A stretch of DNA of 64,000 bases. Source: Paenibacillus sp. TCA20. Its GTDB lineage: Bacteria; Bacillota; Bacilli; Paenibacillales; Paenibacillaceae. This document shows, piece after piece, positions 51,283-60,686 of this stretch (position 1 is the first letter of the stretch; the number at the start of each line of letters is the position of its first letter). Below the pieces are notes generated by a model, which was given only the letters and a program-made list of their open reading frames with translations, ran no database searches and was not told where the DNA came from. The position numbers were made by a program, and so were the translations under genes. The stretch lies in contig NZ_BBIW01000011.1 of the NCBI RefSeq assembly GCF_000732325.1, positions 124,001 through 188,000 on the forward strand. The letters run 5' to 3'.

Positions 51283-52230
51283 TTACTGAAGCAAAGTAGT
51301 AGACTCGCGTTCAGCCAGCTCATAATTACTCTTATATGGATACTCTGATAGATACGGCAGAACTTCTATGCTGACCTCTGTAACCTGTTCAAATCTTCCT
51401 GTAAGCAGAACCTTGACACGCTCTGACGTTTCCTGTGCCTCAGCAACGCTCATTCTTGGATTTACGGTCACTCTCACATCTACATAGATACCACTCGTCC
51501 GCTCATAGGCGTTAATCTGTTCAACCGTTACAATACCATGTACACGCTGAACTGTCTCCATGTAATCATAGGTATCTTGTCGAACTTCCTTATCTTTGTG
51601 GCCCAAGAAATAGCTTGCGAGCAGCTCATATCCCTTCCAGATTACGATTCCGGATGTTATAAGCGCAGCAACAGGTTCACTGTATAGAAGCAAAGAGTAA
51701 TCCATTTCTTTACCGATCATAGCAAGCGTGATGCCTGTAAGGACGATTATAGAGCTATATAGAGCTAAACGGTGATGACGGCCCATGATATGTATGGCTC
51801 TTTTATCCTTGTAGCTGCGTCTCCATTCATATTGAAACCATATCTCTCTAGCAACAAAAGCAACAAACGCGATGATTAAGACCATCAGCTGCGGCGGTTC
51901 AAGATCTCCTGCCACCATAACATAGATCGAAGAGAAAGCAATTTGCATTGCACCTAATATAACGAGCAAAGGAATGATCAATGCGAGAAATTCCCCGAAT
52001 CGAACCGTGCGGCTTGTAGAGGATTCTATGATAGGTTCCTTGTCAGCGTTACCGAACCGATGTGTAATAAGTGTAGAGACCTCTCCTGCGGAGTACATCG
52101 CGTCGCTCAAAAGTGCCTTGTTTCCCGAAATATAACCTACACTGCCTTTTAATATCGTAAGTCCCATATTTCCGAGCATACTAGTCCAGAAACGAGACCT
52201 GTTCATTTTTTCCATATAATCAGTGGTCAT
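51283..52230 (-). CDS. Cation diffusion facilitator homologue with altered metal site
   Basis: A 315-residue protein with six predicted helices and a C-terminal cytosolic dimer domain (about residues 220-300). In normal CDF carriers TM2 has SDAxHSxxD and TM5 HHRSDALSS. Here they read SDAMYSAGEV and HHRLALYSS, so the TM2 His and second Asp and the TM5 Asp appear replaced by Tyr, Glu and Ala. It may transport a different ion or act as a sensor. It precedes recJ by 125 bases. Confidence 0.82.
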   Translation of the reverse strand: MTTDYMEKMNRSRFWTSMLGNMGLTILKGSVGYISGNKALLSDAMYSAGEVSTLITHRFGNADKEPIIESSTSRTVRFGEFLALIIPLLVILGAMQIAFSSIYVMVAGDLEPPQLMVLIIAFVAFVAREIWFQYEWRRSYKDKRAIHIMGRHHRLALYSSIIVLTGITLAMIGKEMDYSLLLYSEPVAALITSGIVIWKGYELLASYFLGHKDKEVRQDTYDYMETVQRVHGIVTVEQINAYERTSGIYVDVRVTVNPRMSVAEAQETSERVKVLLTGRFEQVTEVSIEVLPYLSEYPYKSNYELAERESTTLLQ

Positions 52231-52266
52231 CCGTGTTCCCCCTCTACACGTTAGACGGTTAGATTC

Positions 52267-52297
52267 GAAAGCCGCGCCTTACTCAGACGCGGCTTTC
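52267..52297 (-). terminator. Hairpin after secF
   Basis: GAAAGCCGCG/CGCGGCTTTC with an 11-base loop. The T-run is only within the stem end, so termination may be partial. Confidence 0.6.
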
Positions 52298-52315
52298 ATT
52301 GTTTTACCATTGAAG

Positions 52316-53227
52316 TCAGTTAGCTGACTTCGCAGGATTGTTTGTTTTTGGCTTTTGTTTATTTTTAAGAATGGCCCAGAGTGGGCTTGCAATAAATATA
52401 GACGAGTAGGCACCGAAGACAAGACCAATCACCATAGCCAGTGAGAACATGCGAATCGATTCGCCGCCAAGCAGGAATAGGAACAGTGATGCAATAAATA
52501 CGGTAATTGTCGTATTCAATGAACGAGTCATTGTCTGTGCAATGCTTCGGTTTACAACCTCATTCACATCTTTACTTGTCTTGGTCTTAGCAAATCTCAA
52601 ATTCTCTCGAATCCGGTCAAACACAACGATCGTATCATTAATGGAGAAACCGACAATGGTTAATACTGCCGTAATAAAGGTCAGATCTACTTCCCATCTG
52701 AATAAAGAGAAAATACTGATAACGACAAATGCATCATGCAGCAGTGCGACGATTGCAGCTACAGCAAATCTCCACTCAAACCGAATGGTAACATAGATCA
52801 AAATCCCTAAGCTTGCAATCAGTACGGCATAAATTGCATTGCGTCCCAGCTCTTTGGCCATTTCCGGATCAACGGTGTTGACTTCAAAGGACGCTTCCGG
52901 GTCAATTTGTTCATTAAAAGCGGACTTCAAATTAGCTTCCTGTTCTTCATTGAGCACCGAAGAAAAACGAATATTCACTTGGCTTGTACCTGCAGAAATG
53001 GCAGGCTCGTCATCTGCAAGCCCCAGCTCTTCAAGGACAGGTTCAATTTCTTCCGTTGTAATCGTTTTGGACGCAGTCACGTCCACATTCGAGCCAGATC
53101 GGAAATCTACGCCATAATTAAGTCCGAAGACAGCAAGGCTTAATATCCCAAGCAAAGTAATGACGATGGAAAACGTATAAAAATATTTACTTATTTTGAT
53201 GTAATCAAATTCCCAATTAAAGCGCAC
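52316..53227 (-). CDS. secF: Protein translocase subunit SecF
   Basis: About 303 residues with six helices and one large outside loop; it works with SecD to drive late steps of export with the proton gradient. LNYGVDFRSGSNVDV near the N-terminus, and GFSINDTIVVFDRIRENLR and RSLNTTITV in the membrane part, are SecF hallmarks. It overlaps secD. Start candidates are GTG at 53227 (AAGGAG ten bases upstream) and GTG at 53236. Confidence 0.95.
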   Translation of the reverse strand: MRFNWEFDYIKISKYFYTFSIVITLLGILSLAVFGLNYGVDFRSGSNVDVTASKTITTEEIEPVLEELGLADDEPAISAGTSQVNIRFSSVLNEEQEANLKSAFNEQIDPEASFEVNTVDPEMAKELGRNAIYAVLIASLGILIYVTIRFEWRFAVAAIVALLHDAFVVISIFSLFRWEVDLTFITAVLTIVGFSINDTIVVFDRIRENLRFAKTKTSKDVNEVVNRSIAQTMTRSLNTTITVFIASLFLFLLGGESIRMFSLAMVIGLVFGAYSSIFIASPLWAILKNKQKPKTNNPAKSAN

Positions 53228-54467
53228 GAATTTCACTCTCCTTCACGCCGAAGTAAGAAGGCTTCTTAATCAGTTTTGCTTTGACAAGCAAGTTCAGCAA
53301 GAAGCGGGAGAAGAAGATATTCGTAAGAATACTCGTTACAATATCTATGATCAGAACGATTGCGAAGCCTCTGACTGCTCCGGTACCAAGCCAGAACATA
53401 ACACCAGCTGCAATAATCGTGGTCACATTCGAATCCATTACCGTACGGAATGAGATCCGTTCACCGGACTTAACAGCAGACATGACGCTCTTTCCGCTGC
53501 GAAGCTCTTCTTTAATCCGTTCATAAGTAATAATATTGGCGTCAACCGCCATCCCGATCCCCAGAATGAAGGCCGCAATCCCTGGCAAGGTGAGAACGAA
53601 ATCTCCCCAATAAAAAATAAGCAGAACAAGCCATGTATGCACGATGAGACAAAAGCTTGCTACAATCCCAGGTATACGATATAAAGCGATCATAAATATT
53701 AAAATAAAGACGGATGCAACAATCCCGGCTTTAATTGTCTGTTCCAGGGACAGCTGTCCAAGTGAAGCACCTACGCTTTGAGAGTATTTCTCTGTCAGCT
53801 TCAGTGGGAGCGCTCCAAGATTGATGGTGTCTCGAAGCTGGTTCGCTTCTTCCCGTGTGTAGCTGCCTGTGATCTGTGCCTTGCCATCGGTCAATACTTG
53901 CTGAACAATGGGTGCAGATAACAGTTCATCATCCAGATAAATGGCAAGCTCTTGACCTTGCAGACGCTCCGTAATTTCTGCGAATTTCTCCTTATCCTTC
54001 ACCTGAATGTCCACCATAGGCTCATTTAGGCTGCCAAATACAACAGAGGCGCCGTTCTCGACAAACTCATTACCTCTGAGTTCAATTTTGCTGTACTCGC
54101 CGGGCTCGTCCCCATCCTGCGCACTGCGGAACGTCAGAACAGCCGGCTCCTTCATCTTGCTGCGTACCTCGGTCTCATCCGTAACCCCAGCAAGCTTCAA
54201 GCGAATCCGGTTCGAACCCTCTGTTGTTACTTCAGGCTCACTTGTTCCTAACGCATTTGCACGTTGCTCGAGACTCTTCGCCGTCTGAGTAAGTGATTCT
54301 CTGGTGACTTCTTGTCCTGCTTCCAGCGGCTCAGCTTCATATAAAATCTCGAAGCCTCCCTTTAAATCGAGGCCGAGGCGTATATTGTTAAGCAGACCTG
54401 GGCTTGTAAAAGCCATAACGCCGGCGGTCACTAGCACGACCAGAATGAAACTGATAGCTCTCTTCAT
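53217..54467 (-). CDS. secD: Protein translocase subunit SecD
   Basis: About 416 residues, six helices, with the P1 outside domain. LGLDLKGGFEILYEA (about residues 30-44), the GIAAFILGIGMAVDANIITYERIKEEL block and VTSILTNIFFSRFLL are typical. SecD and SecF are separate genes here, while B. subtilis has one fused SecDF. The ATG at 54467 fits family N-termini; an ATG at 54491 is also possible. Confidence 0.95.
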   Translation of the reverse strand: MKRAISFILVVLVTAGVMAFTSPGLLNNIRLGLDLKGGFEILYEAEPLEAGQEVTRESLTQTAKSLEQRANALGTSEPEVTTEGSNRIRLKLAGVTDETEVRSKMKEPAVLTFRSAQDGDEPGEYSKIELRGNEFVENGASVVFGSLNEPMVDIQVKDKEKFAEITERLQGQELAIYLDDELLSAPIVQQVLTDGKAQITGSYTREEANQLRDTINLGALPLKLTEKYSQSVGASLGQLSLEQTIKAGIVASVFILIFMIALYRIPGIVASFCLIVHTWLVLLIFYWGDFVLTLPGIAAFILGIGMAVDANIITYERIKEELRSGKSVMSAVKSGERISFRTVMDSNVTTIIAAGVMFWLGTGAVRGFAIVLIIDIVTSILTNIFFSRFLLNLLVKAKLIKKPSYFGVKESEIRAL

Positions 54468-54579
54468 GCCGTCACTTTTATCCCCCTTCATTCTCAATAT
54501 TCCTATTATAGCTATGCAGGAAATCTCAGTCAATTTTCCTATATGAAAAAGGCATCGGGCGAACCGTTATTTCAGAAAC

Positions 54580-54609
54580 AAAAAAATCCCTCTTTCCATT
54601 AGAAAGAGG
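54580..54609 (-). terminator. comN terminator
   Basis: CCTCTTTC/GAAAGAGG followed by GATTTTTTT on the minus strand. The stem overlaps the comN stop codon. It separates comN from secD. Confidence 0.9.
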
Positions 54610-54859
54610 AACCTCGATAAGCGGACAGCGTCATGTAATTCATAAAGCTGGTTGCCTTCAGCGATAAAATATCGTTAACCAGCTGATGCAGCTGCGGAAC
54701 GCCGTGTTTCTCATATTTATGACTAATACAATTCCACACATCCTTACTGGTTACATGCTCATATCCTACCAACCGAAGTTCCTCAGCCTTACTGCAGCAT
54801 AACAGCTCGATGGCTTCTTCAAGCTCCTGTCCATCCATTTCTTCAATTGTGGAATCCAT
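54599..54859 (-). CDS. comN: Post-transcriptional regulator ComN (YrzD)
   Basis: An 86-residue small protein. The core VTSKDVWNCISHKYEKHG and LHQLVNDILSLKATSFMNYMTL match ComN of B. subtilis, which affects comE mRNA and locates with DivIVA. It is next to secDF, as in B. subtilis. AAAGGAGGA lies upstream of the ATG. It has its own terminator. Confidence 0.88.
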   Translation of the reverse strand: MDSTIEEMDGQELEEAIELLCCSKAEELRLVGYEHVTSKDVWNCISHKYEKHGVPQLHQLVNDILSLKATSFMNYMTLSAYRGSSF

Positions 54860-55081
54860 CTGCTTCAGTCCTCCTTTAGACCTTCCATAATCCTTTATTC
54901 GTCTTATACCCGCTATACTCCTGCCTGATTCAGGATTAGAAGGCTGTTATATTCAGGAAATATCATAATTGGCAAACTTCCTAGTCATGAGATGGGACAG
55001 GTTTGGCATATCCATTATTAAGAGCCAGTCCATCAGACACAGGAAATACGTATTAACCCAGGGGAAGAGGGAAATCCATTT

Positions 55082-56665
55082 ATGAAAAAACAAACATTCA
55101 TCCAAGGAACCATGATTCTACTTGCAGCCGGCATTATCAATCGTATCCTTGGATTTATTCCCCGTATCGTACTGCCCAGAGTCATTGGAGCTGAGGGGGT
55201 TGGTCTATACCAGCAAGGCTATCCATTCTTTATCGTCATTGTAACTTTGATTACTGGGGGCCTTCCCTTAGCGATTGCCAAGCTAGTTGCTGAAGCGGAA
55301 TCGTTAGGCAATAACGGCACATCCGAAAAAATTCTTCGAGTCAGTCTTTTGTTCACATTGTCGCTGGGCGTATTATTCACTACCTTATGTATTATCTTTG
55401 CACCATGGGTAACGAGCACCATTCTAACGGATGAGCGAGTATATCATACCTTTGTGAGCATGACCCCCATGATTCTCATCATCGCAGTTTCGTCCGTGTA
55501 CAGAGGATATTTCCAAGGTAAGCAGAACATGATTCCCTCTGCTGCTTCATCCATTGCCGAGACGCTCATGAGAATATTATGTGTGCTGTGGTTCTCCTAT
55601 CTTCTGCTCCCTCGGGGTATCGAATATGCGGCAGCAGGAGCCATGCTGGGCGCGGTCGCAGGTGAACTGATCGGTATGATTGTGCTCCTCTGGCAGCATG
55701 AGAAGCACAGGAAAACAGGGAAATCCTTACCCTCTCTCCCTTCTTCGGCACCAACTAAACAGAGTCAGGGGCAACAAAAATCAATCTTCAAAAAACTGAT
55801 GGCCATCTCCATTCCCGTTACAGCCGGGCGCCTAGTAGGTTCATTGTCTTACTTAATGGAGACCATCGTTACGGCTCAAAGTCTCGCTCTTGCAGGGCTG
55901 ACCAAGGCATTGGCTACAGCACAATATGGAGCACTTCAAGGAATGGTCATCCCTCTGCTGCTGCTGCCAGGTGCGCTCACATCATCACTGGCGACATCCC
56001 TCGTGCCTTCCTTATCCGAGGCAGCCGCAAGAAAAGATTATAAAACCATTCATAAGAGACTACATCAATCTCTCAGACTTGCGCTCGTTACCGGGGGACC
56101 CTTTGCCGTCGTGATGTTTGTGCTCGCAGAACCTCTATGCCGGCTGCTATACGACGATGGCTCCATTGCCAACATGCTCAAGACCATGACTCCTTTTGCT
56201 CTGTTCATCTATGTACAGGCACCACTTCAGGCAGCATTACAAGCTTTAGATCGGCCAGGAAGAGCACTCATTAACACCACAATCGGTGCTGTTATCAAGA
56301 TCACCCTTATCCTTACGCTGGCTTCAAGACCTGAATATGGCATATACGGAGCCGTCATCGCTATTTGTGTTAACTCTCTCATCGTCACTCTGCTGCACGG
56401 CCAAAGTTTGAGACAGCTGCTTGGTTTTCGTTTTCGCTGGCTTGATCTTATTAAAGTGGCCGCAGGTATGGTAATTATGGCCGGGCTAACACAGTATTTA
56501 TTCCTTCATCTGCCCTGGACCCATTTATCCTTCTTACAATTTATAGTTTCCAGCTTCATGGGTCTTATCGTTTATTTAGCAGTGATGGCAGCCTGCCGAT
56601 TAATTGATCTGCACGATTTATCCCGTGTTCCTTTTATCGGCTCATGGATATCACCACGTAAATAG
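55082..56665 (+). CDS. spoVB: Stage V sporulation protein B (MOP-family flippase)
   Basis: A 527-residue polytopic protein of the MurJ/MATE superfamily with about 14 helices. The start KKQTFIQGTMILLAAGIINRILGFIPRIVLPRVIGAEGVGLYQQ and SSVYRGYFQGKQNM are typical of SpoVB, needed for spore cortex synthesis (probable lipid II or precursor flipping). Unlike the neighbours it is on the plus strand. GGGAAATCC upstream is a weak ribosome binding site. Confidence 0.93.
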   Translation: MKKQTFIQGTMILLAAGIINRILGFIPRIVLPRVIGAEGVGLYQQGYPFFIVIVTLITGGLPLAIAKLVAEAESLGNNGTSEKILRVSLLFTLSLGVLFTTLCIIFAPWVTSTILTDERVYHTFVSMTPMILIIAVSSVYRGYFQGKQNMIPSAASSIAETLMRILCVLWFSYLLLPRGIEYAAAGAMLGAVAGELIGMIVLLWQHEKHRKTGKSLPSLPSSAPTKQSQGQQKSIFKKLMAISIPVTAGRLVGSLSYLMETIVTAQSLALAGLTKALATAQYGALQGMVIPLLLLPGALTSSLATSLVPSLSEAAARKDYKTIHKRLHQSLRLALVTGGPFAVVMFVLAEPLCRLLYDDGSIANMLKTMTPFALFIYVQAPLQAALQALDRPGRALINTTIGAVIKITLILTLASRPEYGIYGAVIAICVNSLIVTLLHGQSLRQLLGFRFRWLDLIKVAAGMVIMAGLTQYLFLHLPWTHLSFLQFIVSSFMGLIVYLAVMAACRLIDLHDLSRVPFIGSWISPRK

Positions 56666-56683
56666 TTTGCTGCAAATTTTCAA

Positions 56684-57445
56684 TTATTTTTTAGAGCTGT
56701 CTTTTTTAGCATTCACGTAAATCTCGCCCTTATGATCAATCGAGCATAGAAAAACATCTTTGAAATCTTTTATACCGTGCTCTTGGATTTGATTCTTCAG
56801 CCAGAAGCGGTTTTTCTGAATCATATCCAGATTCGCATCCTGCACCTTCCCATCCATAATAAGTGGAAGCGGCAGTGCCTCGTATCGGATATTCGTCAGA
56901 TTAATACTGTTCTGATCCAACTCTTCAGCAGCTTCGCTCATATGCGAAAACAGGCTTTTCTGCGACTGCTTGTGTCGCTCATCCGGCTTCTTCTCTTTTG
57001 GAATGACGGACAGCTTACCTGTTGTCTCTAGAATGGCAAACTGTAATTCATCGATATTATCAACATTCTGCTCACGCAATTGCAGCATGAGATCATCGAG
57101 ATTATAACGCTGTCTCTTCATCTCATCACGCTGCAGTTTCCCATTTGACACGAGAATGACCGGTTTACCATCGACAGCAAGACGAAACCATCTGCTCTTG
57201 AGCCCGAGGAGCGCGAGACTAACCTGCAAAATAATGAGGGTTATTATCGGCACGATGCCTTCATATAGAGGTCTTTCCACATCCTCTATCGCGAAGACGG
57301 CAATCTCTGCAAGCATGATGGATATGACCAAATCAAAAACAGACAGCTTTCCTATCTCTCTCTTGCCCATCAAACGAATTGCAAAAGCAGCAATACAGTA
57401 CATGAGCACAGTACGCAGTATATGTAGCACGACATGATCGATCAT
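56684..57445 (-). CDS. DUF421/YetF-family membrane protein (YrbG-like)
   Basis: About 253 residues: three N-terminal helices (DHVVLHILRTVLMYCIAAFAIRLMGKREIG is the family signature), then a cytosolic DUF421 domain with DGKPVILVSNGKLQ and YNLDDLMLQLREQNV. Function poorly known; relatives occur in spore membranes. GGGAGG eight bases before the ATG at 57445 decides the start. Same position near spoVB and yrzE as yrbG of B. subtilis. Confidence 0.88.
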   Translation of the reverse strand: MIDHVVLHILRTVLMYCIAAFAIRLMGKREIGKLSVFDLVISIMLAEIAVFAIEDVERPLYEGIVPIITLIILQVSLALLGLKSRWFRLAVDGKPVILVSNGKLQRDEMKRQRYNLDDLMLQLREQNVDNIDELQFAILETTGKLSVIPKEKKPDERHKQSQKSLFSHMSEAAEELDQNSINLTNIRYEALPLPLIMDGKVQDANLDMIQKNRFWLKNQIQEHGIKDFKDVFLCSIDHKGEIYVNAKKDSSKK

Positions 57446-57611
57446 GATCCAGGCCTCCCTGTAGCTTTGGGTCAAATGTGGACATTGGTAATGGATAGGT
57501 TGACCGAAGTTCATGAGTGCCATTCCATTTAATTAATGGAAAATGAGTTCTTAAGCCGTATAGCTTGGCCATAGAATGTATTAATTACAGCCGATCAAGG
57601 AGGTTTCCTGT

Positions 57612-58001
57612 ATGGATTTCGTACGCCGCGTATTTTCCATTCGCATTCACAGCCCGCTGCTCTCAGGATTGATTACTGCTTTTATCTGGATGTTTGTTGG
57701 TGCCCTGGTATTGTCTCTCTTTCTGTGGCTGACGGGTATGCGAGAGCAAGACTTATCCTTCTATACCTATTTAGTTCATTCCATTGCCCTTTTGTTTGGA
57801 GGGTTTGCTGCAGGAAAAAAATCTGGAGAACGCGGATGGTATCATGGTGGTATTACAGGAGCTGTCTACGGTCTTCTCGTCTTTGTTATCGGATTTCTCG
57901 CACTTAATTCTTCGATTCAACTATATGATTTGCTGCAATGGGCAATTGCATTTATCGTCTCTGCCTTGGGCGGCATATTCGGTGTCAATGTAAAAAGATG
58001 A
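57612..58001 (+). CDS. yrzE: TIGR04086-family membrane protein (YrzE-like)
   Basis: A 129-residue protein with four helices. LLFGGFAAGKKSGERGWYHGGITGAVYG is the conserved centre of the family. Function unknown. CAAGGAGG lies before the ATG and a strong terminator follows. Confidence 0.87.
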   Translation: MDFVRRVFSIRIHSPLLSGLITAFIWMFVGALVLSLFLWLTGMREQDLSFYTYLVHSIALLFGGFAAGKKSGERGWYHGGITGAVYGLLVFVIGFLALNSSIQLYDLLQWAIAFIVSALGGIFGVNVKR

Positions 58002-58004
58002 TCT

Positions 58005-58034
58005 CAAAAAAAGGACTCCTGAATGGAGTCCTTT
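58005..58034. terminator. Bidirectional terminator, yrzE / yajC
   Basis: AAAGGACTCC/GGAGTCCTTT with a five-base loop. The minus strand ends in seven T's, so it mainly ends the queA-tgt-yajC operon. Confidence 0.9.
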
Positions 58035-58108
58035 CTCACTTCTTTAGCTTTAGAGGCAATGCTCAGTCCTGTTAAGGACATCATATCACTCTTTTCTAAG
58101 GCAGAAGC

Positions 58109-58417
58109 TTATGCTGTTTCTTCGCTTTCTCTAGGAACGACGGAGCTGATGCTGCTGCGGTTAAATGTCAATTTAGTGACATCGTTTACACGCAATACGA
58201 TCGTATCGTCCGTTACTTCTGTAATTACACCGTGAAGTCCGCCGATGGTTACGACCTTATCTCCTTTTTTCAAGGAGTTCAGCAAATTTCTATGTTCTTT
58301 TTGTCTTTTTTGCTGCGGTCTGATCAGAAGAAAATAGAACACCGCAAACATAAGTACCATCATAATGATGAGCTGAAGACCGCCACCGCCTGCTGCTTGT
58401 AATGGAGCATTTATCAT
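58109..58417 (-). CDS. yajC: Preprotein translocase subunit YajC
   Basis: A 102-residue protein with one N-terminal TM helix and the conserved YFLLIRPQQKRQKEH, then GDKVVTIGGLHGVITEV. An accessory of the SecYEG-SecDF complex. It follows tgt, as in many bacteria. Confidence 0.95.
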   Translation of the reverse strand: MINAPLQAAGGGGLQLIIMMVLMFAVFYFLLIRPQQKRQKEHRNLLNSLKKGDKVVTIGGLHGVITEVTDDTIVLRVNDVTKLTFNRSSISSVVPRESEETA

Positions 58418-58488
58418 CTGTTTTCCCCCCTTTCACAAATTCACATACCTTATCATCAAGTACCGCTTATAAGCTACATTCCCCTGAT

Positions 58489-59628
58489 TTAAAACCCTTT
58501 GTCATTATCATGAAGTCCATATTGCTCAAAGAACTCATCACGGAAATCTAGCAGACGGTCATCCATGATCGCCTGACGCACTTTCTTCATTAAATTCAAT
58601 AAGAAATGCAGGTTATGATACGTTGTAAGACGCAAGCCAAACGTTTCGTCTGCCTTAATTAAGTGTCGTAGATATGCTCTGGAGTAATTCCGGCATGTAT
58701 AGCAATCGCATTCAGGATCAAGCGGACTGAAATCACGGGCATACTTCGCATTACGAACCACTAGTCTGCCTTGACTGGTCATTGTTGTTCCATTACGTGC
58801 AATACGAGTAGGAAGTACACAATCAAACATATCCACGCCTCGGATGGCTCCCTCAATCAATGCATCCGGAGAACCTACCCCCATCAAATAACGCGGCTTG
58901 TCTGCCGGAAGCAATGGGACTGTATAATCCAAAACTTGGTACATCAAATGTTTGGGCTCGCCCACACTGAGTCCACCAATAGCATACCCCGGGAAATCCA
59001 TGGAAGTCAAATCCTGAGCGCTTAGTTTACGCAAATCTTCGTGCATTCCACCCTGTATAATCGCGAATAATCCTTGGTCATGAGGTCTTGCATGACTCTC
59101 AAGACAGCGCTCCGCCCAGCGGCTCGTTCTTTCGAGTGATCTCTTGACATATTCATAGTCTGCAGGATAAGGAGGACATTCATCAAAAGCCATCATAATA
59201 TCCGAGCCTAGAGAATTCTGAATTTCCATCGCAACCTCAGGAGAGAGGAATTTCTTATCTCCATTTAGATGCGAACGGAAGTGTACACCTTCCTCGGTGA
59301 TTTTACGCATTTCACTCAAGGAAAACACTTGAAACCCACCGCTGTCCGTTAGGATAGGACGATCCCAGTTCATAAATTTATGCAGGCCCCCTGCTTCGCG
59401 CACGATATCGTGCCCTGGACGCAGGAATAGATGATAGGTATTGCTCAGTATAATCTGAGCCTCCATCTCTTTGAGCTCTTCTGGGCTCATTGTCTTAACT
59501 GTGGCTTGGGTTCCTACCGGCATAAAAATAGGAGTCTCAATCACACCATGCGGAGTATGAACTCGTCCCAGACGTGCGCCTGATTGTTTACAAGTTTTTA
59601 TATGTTCATAAGTAATTGCTGCTGACAT
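58489..59628 (-). CDS. tgt: tRNA-guanine transglycosylase (queuosine pathway)
   Basis: A 379-residue enzyme that exchanges G34 for preQ1 in tRNAs for Tyr, His, Asn and Asp. The substrate loop DSGGFQVFSLSEM, GGLSVGEP and the nucleophile-region DCVLPTRIARNGT are seen; zinc ligands are in DPECDCYTCRNYSRAYLRHL. It is 22 bases after queA. Confidence 0.98.
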   Translation of the reverse strand: MSAAITYEHIKTCKQSGARLGRVHTPHGVIETPIFMPVGTQATVKTMSPEELKEMEAQIILSNTYHLFLRPGHDIVREAGGLHKFMNWDRPILTDSGGFQVFSLSEMRKITEEGVHFRSHLNGDKKFLSPEVAMEIQNSLGSDIMMAFDECPPYPADYEYVKRSLERTSRWAERCLESHARPHDQGLFAIIQGGMHEDLRKLSAQDLTSMDFPGYAIGGLSVGEPKHLMYQVLDYTVPLLPADKPRYLMGVGSPDALIEGAIRGVDMFDCVLPTRIARNGTTMTSQGRLVVRNAKYARDFSPLDPECDCYTCRNYSRAYLRHLIKADETFGLRLTTYHNLHFLLNLMKKVRQAIMDDRLLDFRDEFFEQYGLHDNDKGF

Positions 59629-59650
59629 TTTATTATTCTCATCCTCTATC

Positions 59651-60679
59651 TTAGTAAATGAACATTGAATCTCCGAAGCTGAAGAAACGATATTCTTGAT
59701 TTACTGCCTCTTTGTAGGCAGTCATGATGTTCTCAAGACCAGCAAGAGCACTCACCAGCATGACAAGTGTTGACTTAGGAAGGTGGAAGTTCGTAATTAA
59801 AGCATCTACAACCTTGAATTCATACCCAGGGTACATAAATATATCTGTCCAGCCACTGCTGGCTGTGAGCTCTTTACCTTCAAGCTGAGTTCCAACGGTT
59901 TCGAGAGTCCGGCAGCTTGTTGTTCCCACCGCGATAACGCGTCCCCCACGTTTTTTCGTCTCATTGATCAGATCTGCTGTTTCTTGATTCAAGGAGTAAT
60001 ATTCCGCATGCATGACATGCTCCTCTACGACATCGACCGACATGGGACGAAACGTTCCAAGCCCTACATGAAGGGTAATAAATCCAATGGAGATCCCTTT
60101 GTCTTGAATTCTTGCAAGAAGCTCTTTAGTAAAGTGAAGTCCTGCTGTAGGAGCCGCTGCAGAGCCTTCATGCTTAGCATATACCGTCTGGTAGCGCTCT
60201 TTATCCTCCAGCTTCTCCTTAATATACGGAGGAAGTGGCATCTGCCCTAAGCGATCCAGTATTTCCTGGAAAATACCATCATAGCTAAAGCGAATAACTC
60301 GTCCACCCATATCACTCTCTTCCTCAATGGTAGCGGACAACTCTTCACCAAAACGGATGACGGCTCCCTTCTTCAGCTTTTTCCCCGGCTTAACGAGCGT
60401 TTCCCAGCGATCTTCCCCAAGATTATGCAGCAGGAGAACCTCTGCCTTGGCACCCGTGTCTTCTTTAATACCAAACAATCTGGCGGGTATAACCCTCGTA
60501 TCATTAAGTATTAAGGTATCGCCTGGGTTAAGAAAATCTATGATATCCGTAAAAGTGTGGTGCTCCATCTCACCCGTCTCTTTATTGAGCGTAAGCAGCC
60601 GTGATGCACTGCGCTCTTTAAGCGGCGTTTGAGCAATCAGAGACTCGGGTAGTTCAAAATCATACATATCTACATTCAT
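59651..60679 (-). CDS. queA: S-adenosylmethionine:tRNA ribosyltransferase-isomerase
   Basis: About 342 residues; makes epoxyqueuosine on tRNA from preQ1. YDFELPESLIAQTPLKERSASRLL at the start, FLNPGDTLILNDTRVIPARLFG and SAAAPTAGLHFT are diagnostic. AAGGA lies 11 bases before the ATG at 60679; a TTG at 60700 would overlap the upstream gene. It forms an operon with tgt and yajC. Confidence 0.97.
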   Translation of the reverse strand: MNVDMYDFELPESLIAQTPLKERSASRLLTLNKETGEMEHHTFTDIIDFLNPGDTLILNDTRVIPARLFGIKEDTGAKAEVLLLHNLGEDRWETLVKPGKKLKKGAVIRFGEELSATIEEESDMGGRVIRFSYDGIFQEILDRLGQMPLPPYIKEKLEDKERYQTVYAKHEGSAAAPTAGLHFTKELLARIQDKGISIGFITLHVGLGTFRPMSVDVVEEHVMHAEYYSLNQETADLINETKKRGGRVIAVGTTSCRTLETVGTQLEGKELTASSGWTDIFMYPGYEFKVVDALITNFHLPKSTLVMLVSALAGLENIMTAYKEAVNQEYRFFSFGDSMFIY

Positions 60680-60686
60680 AAGTTCG

